A DNA stretch of 64,000 bases from UBA1494_A sp963973975 (lineage in GTDB: Bacteria > Bacteroidota > Bacteroidia > Flavobacteriales_E > Vicingaceae), in contig CAXBCF010000005.1 of the NCBI GenBank assembly GCA_963973975.1, positions 65,115 to 129,114 on the forward strand, in the 5' to 3' direction. Below, piece after piece: positions 36,296-46,800 of this stretch (within the stretch, counting starts at the first letter, position 1; each line of letters begins with the position of its first letter). The notes below the pieces were generated by a model. It ran no database searches. It was given only the letters and a program-made list of their open reading frames with translations, and was not told where the DNA came from. A program made the translations under genes and the position numbers.

Positions 36296-39200
36296 AAAAA
36301 TTTAAAGTTTTTAAATCATCTGCCGGTTCTGGAAAGACTTTCACTTTGGTGAAGGAGTTTCTGAAAATCTGTTTGCGAACTAAAAATCCTTTTGCATTTA
36401 CCACGATTTTGGCTATCACCTTTACCAATAAGGCCACTTTTGAAATGAAAGGAAGAGTTGTAGCAGCTCTTGAAACTTTGTCGGGCGAAGAAGCTAATAC
36501 GGTTTTAGCTGATATATTAAGTGTAGAATTAGAACTAAGTCATTCTGAAATTGCAGCTAGAAGTAAAGTACTATTAGCACACATCCTTCACAATTATGCT
36601 GATTTAAATATCAGCACCATCGATAAATTCAGCCATAAAATTCTGCGAACTTTCGCAAAGGATTTAGGACTTTCAATCAACTTTCAGGTTGAAATTAAGG
36701 AGGAGCAACTATTATTGGATGTGATTCGAGAGATGATGGATCAGGTTGGCAGAGATGAACTTGTAAGTGATTTATTATTGCGTTACGTCGATTTTAGGAT
36801 GCAAGAAGAGAAAAGTTGGAAACTAGAAAATGAGCTGCACAAATTTTCGAGGAGTTTAATTGGAGAGCAAAGTACTGAATACCTTAAATCATTGAGAAAT
36901 AAGTCAGTCAAAGACTTTCAAACTTTTCAAGCAGAATATAAAAAAAATAATCAAATTTTTGAAAATCAATTAATTGCTATTTCTAAAAAAGCAATGGATT
37001 TAATTGATAAAGCTGGTGTAGACAATGCCTCTTTTGCAGGAACTGCCAAAATATCAATCTATTTTAGAAGACATTTAAATCTAGAGTTTTTTCCTACTTC
37101 TACTCAACTTACTACTAACGTAGAAAAGAATAATTGGTATTCTGGAAAATGTACTTCTGCTCAAAAAGGGGCAATTGATTCTATTTCGAATGAATTGACT
37201 AAACTCTTTTATGAAACTGAAAAACTGCTTGAGGAAGAGCAAGCTGATTATTTGGCACGAAGAGAACTCTTAAAGCAGAGTCACAATTTAGCCCTGATTA
37301 ATCAAATCGAAAAGCGCTTTGCTACTTTAAAAGCTTCTGAAAATTTACTGAATATTTCTGATTTTAATCGGTTGATTGCTGGTGTAGTTTTAAACGAACC
37401 CATTCCTTTTATTTATGAACGATTGGGTGAGAAATACAAACACCTAATGATTGATGAGTTTCAAGACACGTCCGTTTTACAGTTTTTAAATTTATTGCCA
37501 CTTTTAGAAGAATCACTTGCAAAAGGACACGAAAATTTAATTGTGGGTGATGCCAAACAAGCGATTTATCGTTTTAGGGGAGGGGAGGTTGATCAATTCG
37601 CACAAATGCCTTTTTATAAAGAAAATGAATTGATGAAAAATGATTTAGTTCAGTTTAGAATGCAAAGCCTTCAAGCAAATTATAGTGAAGAACAGCTGGA
37701 CCAAAATTTTAGATCTTCTCCCAACATCGTGCAGTTTAACAATCAATTTTTTGATTTTGTAAAGCAAGGTATTTCCAATCCAAGATTAAAAGCAATTTTT
37801 GAAGGACATGAACAAACACCGGTAAAGAAAAATCCTGAAGGATATGTGGAGATTTCTTTTTTAGAAGGTAAATCTGAAGAGCTTGACCTAGAGTATGCTG
37901 ATTTAAGCTATCAAAAAATCTTACAGGCATTAGAAGATGGCTATTCTTTAAAAGATATAGCTGTATTGTGTAGAAAGAAAGCCGATGGAGTTAAAATTGC
38001 AGATTACTTGAAGCAAAATGGTATCAGTATTATTTCATCTGAAGCACTTTTAATTGCTAAATATCCCAAAGTTGAATTTCTGGTAAATCTATTAAAATGG
38101 ATGTTTTTGCCTGAGGATGATTTTGTAAAAAAAGAGATTTGTCTGTTTTTATATGAAAATGGATTTGTAAAAGACCAAAGCTTGAACGCATTTTATAATT
38201 CGGTTTTTAAAAATGGGAAAACCATCAATCAACTTTTTCAAGAATTGGGAATTGAATTTAGTAGACTCAATCAATTAGGTGTTTTCGAAACGGTTGAAGC
38301 GCTTATAAGGCATTTTGGGATGAATATGGAGTATGATCTTTACCTTCAGTTTTTGTTAGACAATGTCTTTGATTTTACAAACAAGCATGGGAGTGATGTG
38401 AATGCTTTCTTGCTTTGGTGGGAAGACAATAAGCAGAGCCTTTCTTTAGATATTCCTGATGATTTGGATGCAGTTAGCATTATGACCATTCACAAATCTA
38501 AAGGTTTAGAGTTTCCGATAGTGATTTACCCATTTGCCAATGAAGCTGTAGAATTTAGTTCATTGTACAAGCAAAATTTGTTGTGGGTAAAAACAGCTAT
38601 TCCACCTGAAATTCCAATTCCTTTTGCGCTTTCAGAATTTAATTCAAATCTCGAAAAATCGAGTTTAAAGCAATACTTTGATGAGGAATTAATTAAGAAG
38701 GAGATTGATTTAATAAATCAAACCTATGTTGCCTTTACAAGAGCTTCAAACCGGCTTTATATTTTAAGTAATAAACCTGAGAAAGCACCTAAAGACTTAT
38801 TGAATCTTTATAAACTTTTAATGGACTTTACTTCTCAAGGGTTTTTTATAGAAACATCTTCAAACTCTTTTGCTTTCGGTGATTTACAAAAGGGTGATGC
38901 TGAAAGTAATAAGACAATTCAGGTAGAAAACGATATAAATTTAAAGTTTATCAGCGAGTCTTGGGAAACCAAATTAAAAGTAAGTAAAGAGGGAGTATTT
39001 GAAAATATGTTTAATCAAGAATCTAAGGATTACGGTATTCAAATACATATGATTATGTCCAAACTCAATGCTGCAGAAAGTTTGAAACAAGTTTTAACTA
39101 CTTTTGAATTGAGTGGCCAAATTTCATCATTAGAAAAGCAAGACTTGCAACTTAAATTAGAAAATCTTTTACAAGATTCTAAAGTAAGAAGGTATTTCGA

Positions 39201-39441
39201 AAAGAGTAGCTACTCTAAACGGGAAGTTGCGTTGACTGATGGTAAAGGGGGAATTTTTATTCCTGACCGAGTTGTTTATTTTAAAGATGAGGTTGCAGTT
39301 CTAGATTTTAAAACAGGCGATGCGCTTCCATCTCATAGTAATCAGGTTGAGATTTACAAAAACCTGTTGCAACAAACAACAAATATAAAAGTGAAGGGAT
39401 ACTTGCTTTATACTGAAAAAGTTGATTTAATTGAAGTTTAA
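36292..39441 (+). CDS. UvrD/RecB-like helicase-nuclease (AddA-type)
   Basis: A 1049-aa superfamily 1 helicase: Walker A KSSAGSGKTFTLVKEFL, motif Ia AITFTNKATFEMKGRV, DExx LMIDEFQDTSVLQF, AIYRFRGGEVDQF, motif V TIHKSKGLEFPIVIYPF and motif VI VAFTRASNRLYIL. The C-terminal PD-(D/E)XK nuclease region has VAVLDFKTGD (D-x-K) and EIYKNLLQ. This is the AddA/RecB arrangement for processing double-strand ends before recombination. The partner subunit (AddB) is not in the window. It starts within the miaA stop (4-bp overlap), and its 3' end faces the PKD gene with 16 bp between stops. Confidence 0.9.
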   Translation: MKKFKVFKSSAGSGKTFTLVKEFLKICLRTKNPFAFTTILAITFTNKATFEMKGRVVAALETLSGEEANTVLADILSVELELSHSEIAARSKVLLAHILHNYADLNISTIDKFSHKILRTFAKDLGLSINFQVEIKEEQLLLDVIREMMDQVGRDELVSDLLLRYVDFRMQEEKSWKLENELHKFSRSLIGEQSTEYLKSLRNKSVKDFQTFQAEYKKNNQIFENQLIAISKKAMDLIDKAGVDNASFAGTAKISIYFRRHLNLEFFPTSTQLTTNVEKNNWYSGKCTSAQKGAIDSISNELTKLFYETEKLLEEEQADYLARRELLKQSHNLALINQIEKRFATLKASENLLNISDFNRLIAGVVLNEPIPFIYERLGEKYKHLMIDEFQDTSVLQFLNLLPLLEESLAKGHENLIVGDAKQAIYRFRGGEVDQFAQMPFYKENELMKNDLVQFRMQSLQANYSEEQLDQNFRSSPNIVQFNNQFFDFVKQGISNPRLKAIFEGHEQTPVKKNPEGYVEISFLEGKSEELDLEYADLSYQKILQALEDGYSLKDIAVLCRKKADGVKIADYLKQNGISIISSEALLIAKYPKVEFLVNLLKWMFLPEDDFVKKEICLFLYENGFVKDQSLNAFYNSVFKNGKTINQLFQELGIEFSRLNQLGVFETVEALIRHFGMNMEYDLYLQFLLDNVFDFTNKHGSDVNAFLLWWEDNKQSLSLDIPDDLDAVSIMTIHKSKGLEFPIVIYPFANEAVEFSSLYKQNLLWVKTAIPPEIPIPFALSEFNSNLEKSSLKQYFDEELIKKEIDLINQTYVAFTRASNRLYILSNKPEKAPKDLLNLYKLLMDFTSQGFFIETSSNSFAFGDLQKGDAESNKTIQVENDINLKFISESWETKLKVSKEGVFENMFNQESKDYGIQIHMIMSKLNAAESLKQVLTTFELSGQISSLEKQDLQLKLENLLQDSKVRRYFEKSSYSKREVALTDGKGGIFIPDRVVYFKDEVAVLDFKTGDALPSHSNQVEIYKNLLQQTTNIKVKGYLLYTEKVDLIEV

Positions 39442-39457
39442 CGGATTTTTCATTAAA

Positions 39458-42400
39458 CTATCTCAAAAGACTGATATTCCCTTTTTTCGACAATACTTTA
39501 TCTCCAAAAGTGAGTGCTTCAACAGTATAAATGTAGGTTTCCATATTTTGGGGTTCTCCTCTGTAAGTTCCATCCCAACCTATATTAAAATCATTGGTTT
39601 CAAAAACTAATTCTCCAAAACGATTGTAAATTTTGAAAGCCAACAATTCTTTTAATCCTGCGCCCTTTGCATAAATTACATCATTAACTCCGTCTCCATT
39701 TGGAGTGAAGGTGCTGGGAACATCTAAGGTAAATAATTCAATTACTTCAATGTTGATCGTGTCCGTAATAAAAAAGCAACCCAAAGAATCGCTGATTTCA
39801 ACAATGTATGTTTGAGATTTTAATGGATTAGCAATAGGATTTGGGCAATCGTCACAACTTAAACCTTCTGAGGGAGTCCATTTATAAATAAACCCAATCC
39901 CTGCAGATACATTTAGTTGTAGTTTTTCACCAACTATTATTGTGGTATCCTGAAGTGAATTAAAGTTAGGTTTTTGTTGAACTTTAACGAAAATAGTAGC
40001 AGAATCTATACAGTTAAAAACATTTGACACTTGGACTAAATAGGATGTATTGGTAATTGGATAGGCTAAAACTATTGGATTTGTTGATGAGCTGAGACTT
40101 GAGTCAGGTTGCCATAAATAGTTTATTCCGCCTTGTGCAGCTAATTGAACAGTATCGCCAATGCAAATAAATTCATTATCAGAAACTATTGCAGTAGGTT
40201 TTGGTCGAGCAATAATGTCCTTTCTTGCTGTATCTCTACAGCCATTTTCAGAACTAATTTCTAAGCTTATTGAATACCTCCCTGCTTCATTGTAAGTTAT
40301 TGAAGGATTAGGCTCTGTAGAGTTACTTCCATCACCAAAACGCCATAAAAAGTTATTCTCTCCACGAGAATTTTTGTTCAAATTGATCCTTAAAGGAACG
40401 CAACCACTGTCAACAGAAACTGTAAAATCAGAAAAAATATCAAAGACAAAAAGTTCTTCTTCTAATGCTACTGTACAAGTACCTGTTGTATCTGTAAGGA
40501 TTAAACTCGGCTTGATTAAACCTGTTCTGTTGTAATTGTGAAAAACTGGATTTCCTGCAGAGCTGTTTCCATCTCCAAAATCCCAAAGAAAGCTTGCTAC
40601 ATTATCAAAGCTTGTAATTTCAAACCTTACGAGTTCATTGATGCAAATAGTATCTTTATCAATGTTGAAATCTGCAATTGGACCTCTTGTGTTAATATAT
40701 TGGGACTTTAAAATACTGTCTGTGCAGCCATTGGGAGTTGTAACTTTTAAGAATACATCAAAGCTGCCTGGTCGGGTATAATTTGCAAAAGGATTTTTAA
40801 GAATTGAACTAGCTCCATTACCAAACCTCCATTCCCATTGGCTGATGTTTCCAGTACTTATATCAGTAAAGTTTACACCAAGTGGATAGCAGTCAGAGTC
40901 TAATGTGTCTGCTACAAAATCAATAGAAGGTATTCCTTCAACTTGAATCAAGTTGGGTTTAACATGTTCTATTAAACAACCATTGTTATCAATTAAAAAT
41001 AGACGAACTGTATAAGTTCCGGTATCTTGATATCGATGACTTACAAATTCATTGTTGTTTACTAGTTGTGTTCCATCTCCAAAATCCCAAGTAAATTGAG
41101 GATTGGTAGCGGTTGAAGTATTTCTAAAAGTAACAGAATCTCCTTTGCAGATCCTTGGATTACCAGATAAAAAACTTAGGTTATTTTCTTCGATTACGAT
41201 TAAGTCTTTTACTAAAATAGAATCTTCGCACCCCACAGAGTCCCTTATATAAAGAAAAACATTATAGTTACCAATATCTAAATAGCTTGAAGTGTCTGAC
41301 TTTAAAAAGGATGTATCATTATTTCCAAAGTGCCACCTCCACGACACAATGGTTGTATCTGTAATTGAAATATCCTCAAATGCTACTCTTAATGGGTTGC
41401 AATTTTGAATAATCGTAGTATCTATTTGGGCAATTGTTTTGGAAACAAATATGGTATCGAAAAAGGAAAATAGACAACCATTTCGATCTTCAACTAGCAA
41501 TTCGATTCCAATGATCCCATTTGTATCGAGTGGTAGTAAACTAGTAGTACCTGAGCCAAATTGAATGCCTTCGGCAAACCAAGTGATATTTTTAAATATT
41601 ACTTCACTTCTCGATTCAAAAATTGCTGTATCTCTAAAGCAAAAATTTCTACCATTTTTAAATATTTCAGTACTGTTTATATCTGAAAAACTAATACTAT
41701 CAAGCCAAATTGAAGTGTCACATCCGCTGGTGTTGTTAAATGCTCTCAATGTAACATAGTATAGCGAGTCTTTAGAATATTGGTGGGTTGGCGTTTCATT
41801 TGTTGTGTCCAAAGCACTGCCATCACCAAAGTCCCATGCAAACCAAGTAGCACCCCTAATAACCCCTTCAAAGAAAACGGTTCGATCCAAACAACCCAAA
41901 TTACTAATTGATGGTAGAAATCTTGCGATAGGACCTAAAACATAAAAAGCAGAATCAATAGTAATAAAAGTATCACAACCAAATGAAGTGGATTTTAAAC
42001 TCACACTAGCGTAACCTGTATCTTTGTGAATTGGTGTATATTCAGTCTTTTCATCTTCTAAATCAAAACCATTAAGATAGGTTGTAAAAAATTCATATTT
42101 CTGAATAAGACTTGAAGATGATGTAACTTTTAGGAGAGGTAATGTATCATTTATTTCCATACCACAAACTGTATCAGCAGTTACAATGAAGGATGGAAAT
42201 ATTTTTGTACCACCTCTAATATAAAGTGTATCTGAAGCTATGCAACCTAAGTCATTTTCTACTTTTAAAAATAATTTATTATTATTTGTATCTAGAAAAG
42301 TGAAATTTTGAGTTGTATCTGAAAAGCCTGTATCAACACCATTTAAGTTCCAATTCCAAGTTAATCCGGATTGATAACCAACTGTATTATGACTAAAGAT

Positions 42401-43825
42401 TCCAAATAGTGGTACACAACCGCCCCAAAAATTATTTTCAATATTTTCCAAATTGTGAAATGAGTCAACTGGTTCAATAAGAGTATTTAGGAGATTAATT
42501 TGTCGATTTGAATCCAAGACCAATGTGTCGCTACAACCTCGATTACTCCAAACAACTAAAGAGTCAGTGTAATATCCATTTCTAAAGTCGAATGGGCGAC
42601 TTAAATGATACATTTCAAATATGGAGTCAATGTCATTAATAAATACTTTTCTACTAAACATACCGTAGTCAAAAATCCATTTTGAGCTGTCAGCGTTAGT
42701 AGAATTATTAAAAAATTGAATGGTGTCATTGTATTGACAAATGATACTTCGAGACATACTGTAATCAGCAATTACTTTTTGAACGTGAATCGTATCAGTG
42801 GTATCTCTCAAGCAATTGCTTCCCGCAGAGACAAGTAATCGAACTACATAAGTACCTGAATCTTGATAGACTTTTGTTGGCTCTTTTTGATTGGAAGTGG
42901 TACCATCACCAAAGCGCCAATTATAGATATTGGCTCCAGTAGAATTATTTTCAAAAGTGATTGGTTCACCCACACAGAATTCTTTTTTAGGGAGAGAAAT
43001 TAGTGCTTTGGTGTTTTCCAATCGAATATGCTCACTAAAAAACAGGGTGTCACTACAATTAGGGTCGGCAGTAATTAGGGTAACATCATATCGTCCAAAA
43101 CCTCTGTATTGATGAATAGGATTAGCTTGATTCGAAGAATCTCCATCTCCGAAATACCATTTATAAGTTAAATTATTACCTTGAGAAGTGTTGATGAAAT
43201 TAACTGTAAGACTATCATCACAACTAACTATTCGACCTGCTGTGGTAAAATTTGCTAAAGGTGGAGTAGTAACATTGATTGTTGGTTTAGTAATGAAATT
43301 ACTGCACCCATTACGATCAATTACTTGAAGAGATGCGGGAAAGCTCCCTCCAATTTGATAAACATGATTTGGGTTTCCAATTCCACTTTTGTCACCATCT
43401 CCAAAATCCCATATAAAACGTTGTATACTTGTATCTCCGATTGTTGAAGTATTAGTAAAGGAAACTAAAAGTGGTGCGCAGCCAGATGTAGGGTTGTATG
43501 TGTAATTTGCTTGAGGTCTGCTATAAACAACAATGAAGTTCGTTTTTGTAATAACATCGCTTGAAGAAGCATTGCTCACAGTTAGGCGAACAGTATATTT
43601 TCCTGGGGCTGTGTAATTGGCAACTGGGTTTTGAAGTGTTGAAGTGTTGTTATTGCCAAAGTCCCACAACCATGAAGTTGGATTGCCTGTTGATTGGTCA
43701 GTAAAATTTACCCCAGCAATCGAGCCACATCCTTTGGTACTGTCAGCTGTAAAATCTGCATTTAATTGTGCTGTTATTGTAGTTGAACTGAATATAAAAA
43801 GAAAAAAGAAATAGAGTTTTCTCAT
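39458..43825 (-). CDS. Giant PKD-repeat adhesin with T9SS type B sorting domain (copy 1)
   Basis: A 1455-aa secreted protein from ATG 43825: signal peptide MRKLYFFFLFIFSSTTITAQ, then about 11-12 PKD or PKD-like modules, each with a W-x-F-G-(N/D)-G-type core (e.g. WLWDFGNNNTS, FIWDFGDGDKSG, FLWDFGDGNSS, FLWRFGDGSNS) and regularly spaced cysteines. The end is a gliding-motility-associated C-terminal domain with FTPNGDGVNDV, FKIYNRFGELVF and WDGTYRG, the T9SS type B signal. It should be exported and held at the cell surface as an adhesin or filament. It is very similar in domain order to the upstream copy at 43881-48290, 55 bp away, so they are tandem duplicates, probably cotranscribed. Confidence 0.92.
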   Translation of the reverse strand: MRKLYFFFLFIFSSTTITAQLNADFTADSTKGCGSIAGVNFTDQSTGNPTSWLWDFGNNNTSTLQNPVANYTAPGKYTVRLTVSNASSSDVITKTNFIVVYSRPQANYTYNPTSGCAPLLVSFTNTSTIGDTSIQRFIWDFGDGDKSGIGNPNHVYQIGGSFPASLQVIDRNGCSNFITKPTINVTTPPLANFTTAGRIVSCDDSLTVNFINTSQGNNLTYKWYFGDGDSSNQANPIHQYRGFGRYDVTLITADPNCSDTLFFSEHIRLENTKALISLPKKEFCVGEPITFENNSTGANIYNWRFGDGTTSNQKEPTKVYQDSGTYVVRLLVSAGSNCLRDTTDTIHVQKVIADYSMSRSIICQYNDTIQFFNNSTNADSSKWIFDYGMFSRKVFINDIDSIFEMYHLSRPFDFRNGYYTDSLVVWSNRGCSDTLVLDSNRQINLLNTLIEPVDSFHNLENIENNFWGGCVPLFGIFSHNTVGYQSGLTWNWNLNGVDTGFSDTTQNFTFLDTNNNKLFLKVENDLGCIASDTLYIRGGTKIFPSFIVTADTVCGMEINDTLPLLKVTSSSSLIQKYEFFTTYLNGFDLEDEKTEYTPIHKDTGYASVSLKSTSFGCDTFITIDSAFYVLGPIARFLPSISNLGCLDRTVFFEGVIRGATWFAWDFGDGSALDTTNETPTHQYSKDSLYYVTLRAFNNTSGCDTSIWLDSISFSDINSTEIFKNGRNFCFRDTAIFESRSEVIFKNITWFAEGIQFGSGTTSLLPLDTNGIIGIELLVEDRNGCLFSFFDTIFVSKTIAQIDTTIIQNCNPLRVAFEDISITDTTIVSWRWHFGNNDTSFLKSDTSSYLDIGNYNVFLYIRDSVGCEDSILVKDLIVIEENNLSFLSGNPRICKGDSVTFRNTSTATNPQFTWDFGDGTQLVNNNEFVSHRYQDTGTYTVRLFLIDNNGCLIEHVKPNLIQVEGIPSIDFVADTLDSDCYPLGVNFTDISTGNISQWEWRFGNGASSILKNPFANYTRPGSFDVFLKVTTPNGCTDSILKSQYINTRGPIADFNIDKDTICINELVRFEITSFDNVASFLWDFGDGNSSAGNPVFHNYNRTGLIKPSLILTDTTGTCTVALEEELFVFDIFSDFTVSVDSGCVPLRINLNKNSRGENNFLWRFGDGSNSTEPNPSITYNEAGRYSISLEISSENGCRDTARKDIIARPKPTAIVSDNEFICIGDTVQLAAQGGINYLWQPDSSLSSSTNPIVLAYPITNTSYLVQVSNVFNCIDSATIFVKVQQKPNFNSLQDTTIIVGEKLQLNVSAGIGFIYKWTPSEGLSCDDCPNPIANPLKSQTYIVEISDSLGCFFITDTINIEVIELFTLDVPSTFTPNGDGVNDVIYAKGAGLKELLAFKIYNRFGELVFETNDFNIGWDGTYRGEPQNMETYIYTVEALTFGDKVLSKKGNISLLR

Positions 43826-43880
43826 GAATTTATTTACACATAATTTTAGTTTCAAAGAAACTGAACAAATAGCACTTAAA

Positions 43881-46800
43881 TCATTTTATTAGATTAATGT
43901 TTCCTTTTTTTGTCAAAACTTTTCCACCAAAGGACAGTGCTTCAACTGTGTAGACATATGTCTCTACATTTTGAGTTTTACCGTTATAAGTGCCATCCCA
44001 TCCTATCTCAAAATCATTGCTTTCAAATATTAACTCTCCAAAACGATTGTAAATTTTAAAAGACAATAATTCTTTTAATCCCCAACCCTTTACAAAGATA
44101 ATATCGTTAACTCCATCATTATTTGGGCTAAATGCAGATGGAACATCCAATGAAAACTTTTCTAAAATTCGAAAGTAAACTGAATCTTGATAATTAAAAC
44201 AACCAGCCGTATCATTGATTGTGATAATGTAATTTCGGTCTTTAAGTGGTTGAACTTTTGGACGAGGACATTCGCTACAATTTAGCTCAATTTTTGGTGA
44301 CCATTGATAAGAAAATTCATCTCCTGTAAATACATCTAAGTCATAGGATTCTCCGATAATTAACTCAACTGAGTCAGGGAGTTCTTCAGGTTTTGGAGCT
44401 TTTTGAACTAAAACTTCAATTAAAGCTGTGTCTGAACATCCAAAATCTGTAATTGCTTGTACTTCGTAAATCACGCTGCTGTTTGGATAAGCTAAAACAT
44501 TTCCAATAGTATTATTAGATAAATTGAAATTTGGTAGCCATAAATAGCGATCACCTCCACTAGCTGTCAAAAGTACGGTGTCACCTTCACATATAAGTAA
44601 GTTTTCAGAAAGAGTAATTGCTGGTTTTTCATAAACCTCAATCACTGTTCTAGCGGTATCAAAACAACCATTTAAAGAAGTTACTTCATGATTAACAATA
44701 TATGTTCCTCCAGTGTTATAGGTGTAACTAGGATTTGAAATGTTTGAAGTATTTCCGTCACCAAATCGCCATAAGAAATTGTCGTCACCTGTTGAACGTT
44801 TTAAAAAGTTGACTGTTAGAGGAGCACAACCTGAATCTACTGAGTTAATAAAATCAGCTTTCACTGCAAATACAAATAACTGATCATCAAAAGTGACAGT
44901 GCAAGTTCCTGCAGAATTTGTAATAACTAGCGTTGGCTGAATATTTCCTATCCTTGAATAAATATGAGAAGTTGGATTATCGGTACTTGTATTACCATCA
45001 CCAAAGTTCCAAGTGAATGATTGCAATGATTCTGTTGCAGTGAAACTAAAATTCACTACTTCATTGACACAAACACTATCTTTATCGATTAAAATTGTAG
45101 CAACTGGACCTTCTGTTTGAATGTAATCAGGTTTCATTAAGCTATCTGTACAACCATTTTGTGTTTCAACTCTAAGAGACACATCAAAGTCACCTGGAAG
45201 AACATAATTGTGAAATGGGTCCTGCAGTGAAGAACTGGCTCCATTTCCAAACTTCCAAAACCATTGATTGATATCACCTTCCGATAGGTCAGTGAAGCTA
45301 ACAGCAAGTGGAAAACATTCTGATTGAGTTGTATCAGCATTAAAATCTACTTTAGAAACCTCTTCCACTTTAACATAGCCTGTTTTTATCATTTGAAATC
45401 GACAATTTTCAACATCAAATCCACTTAATGTAACAGTATAAGTTCCTCTTTGGCTGTATTGATAGTTGATAAATTCATTATTGGAGTTTATGGTTGTGTT
45501 ATCGCCAAAGTCCCACTCATATTGAAGCCCTGGATATAAAAATAAATTCCTAAAAGTAACATTATCACCTAAACAAATAGCGGTATTTTGACTTTCAAAG
45601 TCTACTTCTTTTTTTTCAATTCGAATGAAATTTTTTAATGTGTCGGTAGCAGTACAACCAAGAATATCCTGAACAGTTAATGAAACATCTAAAGTATCAG
45701 GTTGAAGAAATCTTCTAATAGGATTTTGACGATTAGAACTTGTACCATTTCCAAAATCCCATCTCCATTGCGTTAAAGTTGTATCAGAATTAGTTAAATC
45801 ATTGAATCGAATTTCCCATGGAAAGCATTTAGAAATTAAGGTTGTATCAAAATTAACTTGGGGCTTAAAAACATAAACAGTATCCCTAAAAGTAGTATCA
45901 CATCCCATTTTGTCTTTCATTACAAGTGTAATGTAATTAGGTCCAATTGAGTTTAAAGGATAGTTTACCACTTGATCTGTTTTTTCTTCGGGATGGCTAG
46001 AAAGAGTCCATTCAAAACTTGGAATAGGCAATGTTGTTTGTACACTTAAATTTAAATTTTCTCCCAAACAGAAGTTTCTTTTATTTGTAACGATGGAAGT
46101 GTTTGAAAAGTCTAGAAATTCAACAATAGTTGATAATCTTACAGAATCACATCTATTGGAGTCATTATATGCTGTTAATGAAACAGTATAACTTGTATTA
46201 AATGCAGGAAATATATGTGTTAGAAAGGTATCAGTTGTGTTTAAAGGGCTTCCATCACCGAAATCCCACTCAAAACGGTTGGCACCTTTAACAAAACTCC
46301 CAAAAAATTCTTTTCGTTTGAAACAGCCTGAGTCTTCAGCAACATTTAACCAAAAGTTCATCTTTGGTCCCATTGAATAGTAAGCAGAATCGACTGTAAC
46401 TGTTGTATCACACCCAAATGAACTAATTGTTAAGGTTGCATTCACATATCCCGTATCTAATTGATTTACAATTATTGCATCTTTTCTATTTCTTTCTATC
46501 TCTATTGAATCATTTATATAAGGGTAGTTTACTTTGAAAAAATATTTTTGAATTTGATTATCATCAGTCGAAGAGCTTGTTAGTATTATGAGTTCATTGT
46601 TTTGAGCACATACACTGTCTTCAGAAAAAATTAAGGAAGGGTTTTGTGGAACACCTGCGCGAATAAATACAGAGTCAGTCACATCACAGCCTGCAGAATT
46701 TTTAACTCTTAAAGTGACTCGATATCTATTGGTATCTAAATAAGTAACTGTTGGTGGAAATTGCAAATCGCTGGTATCTCCATTTCCAAAATCCCAATGA

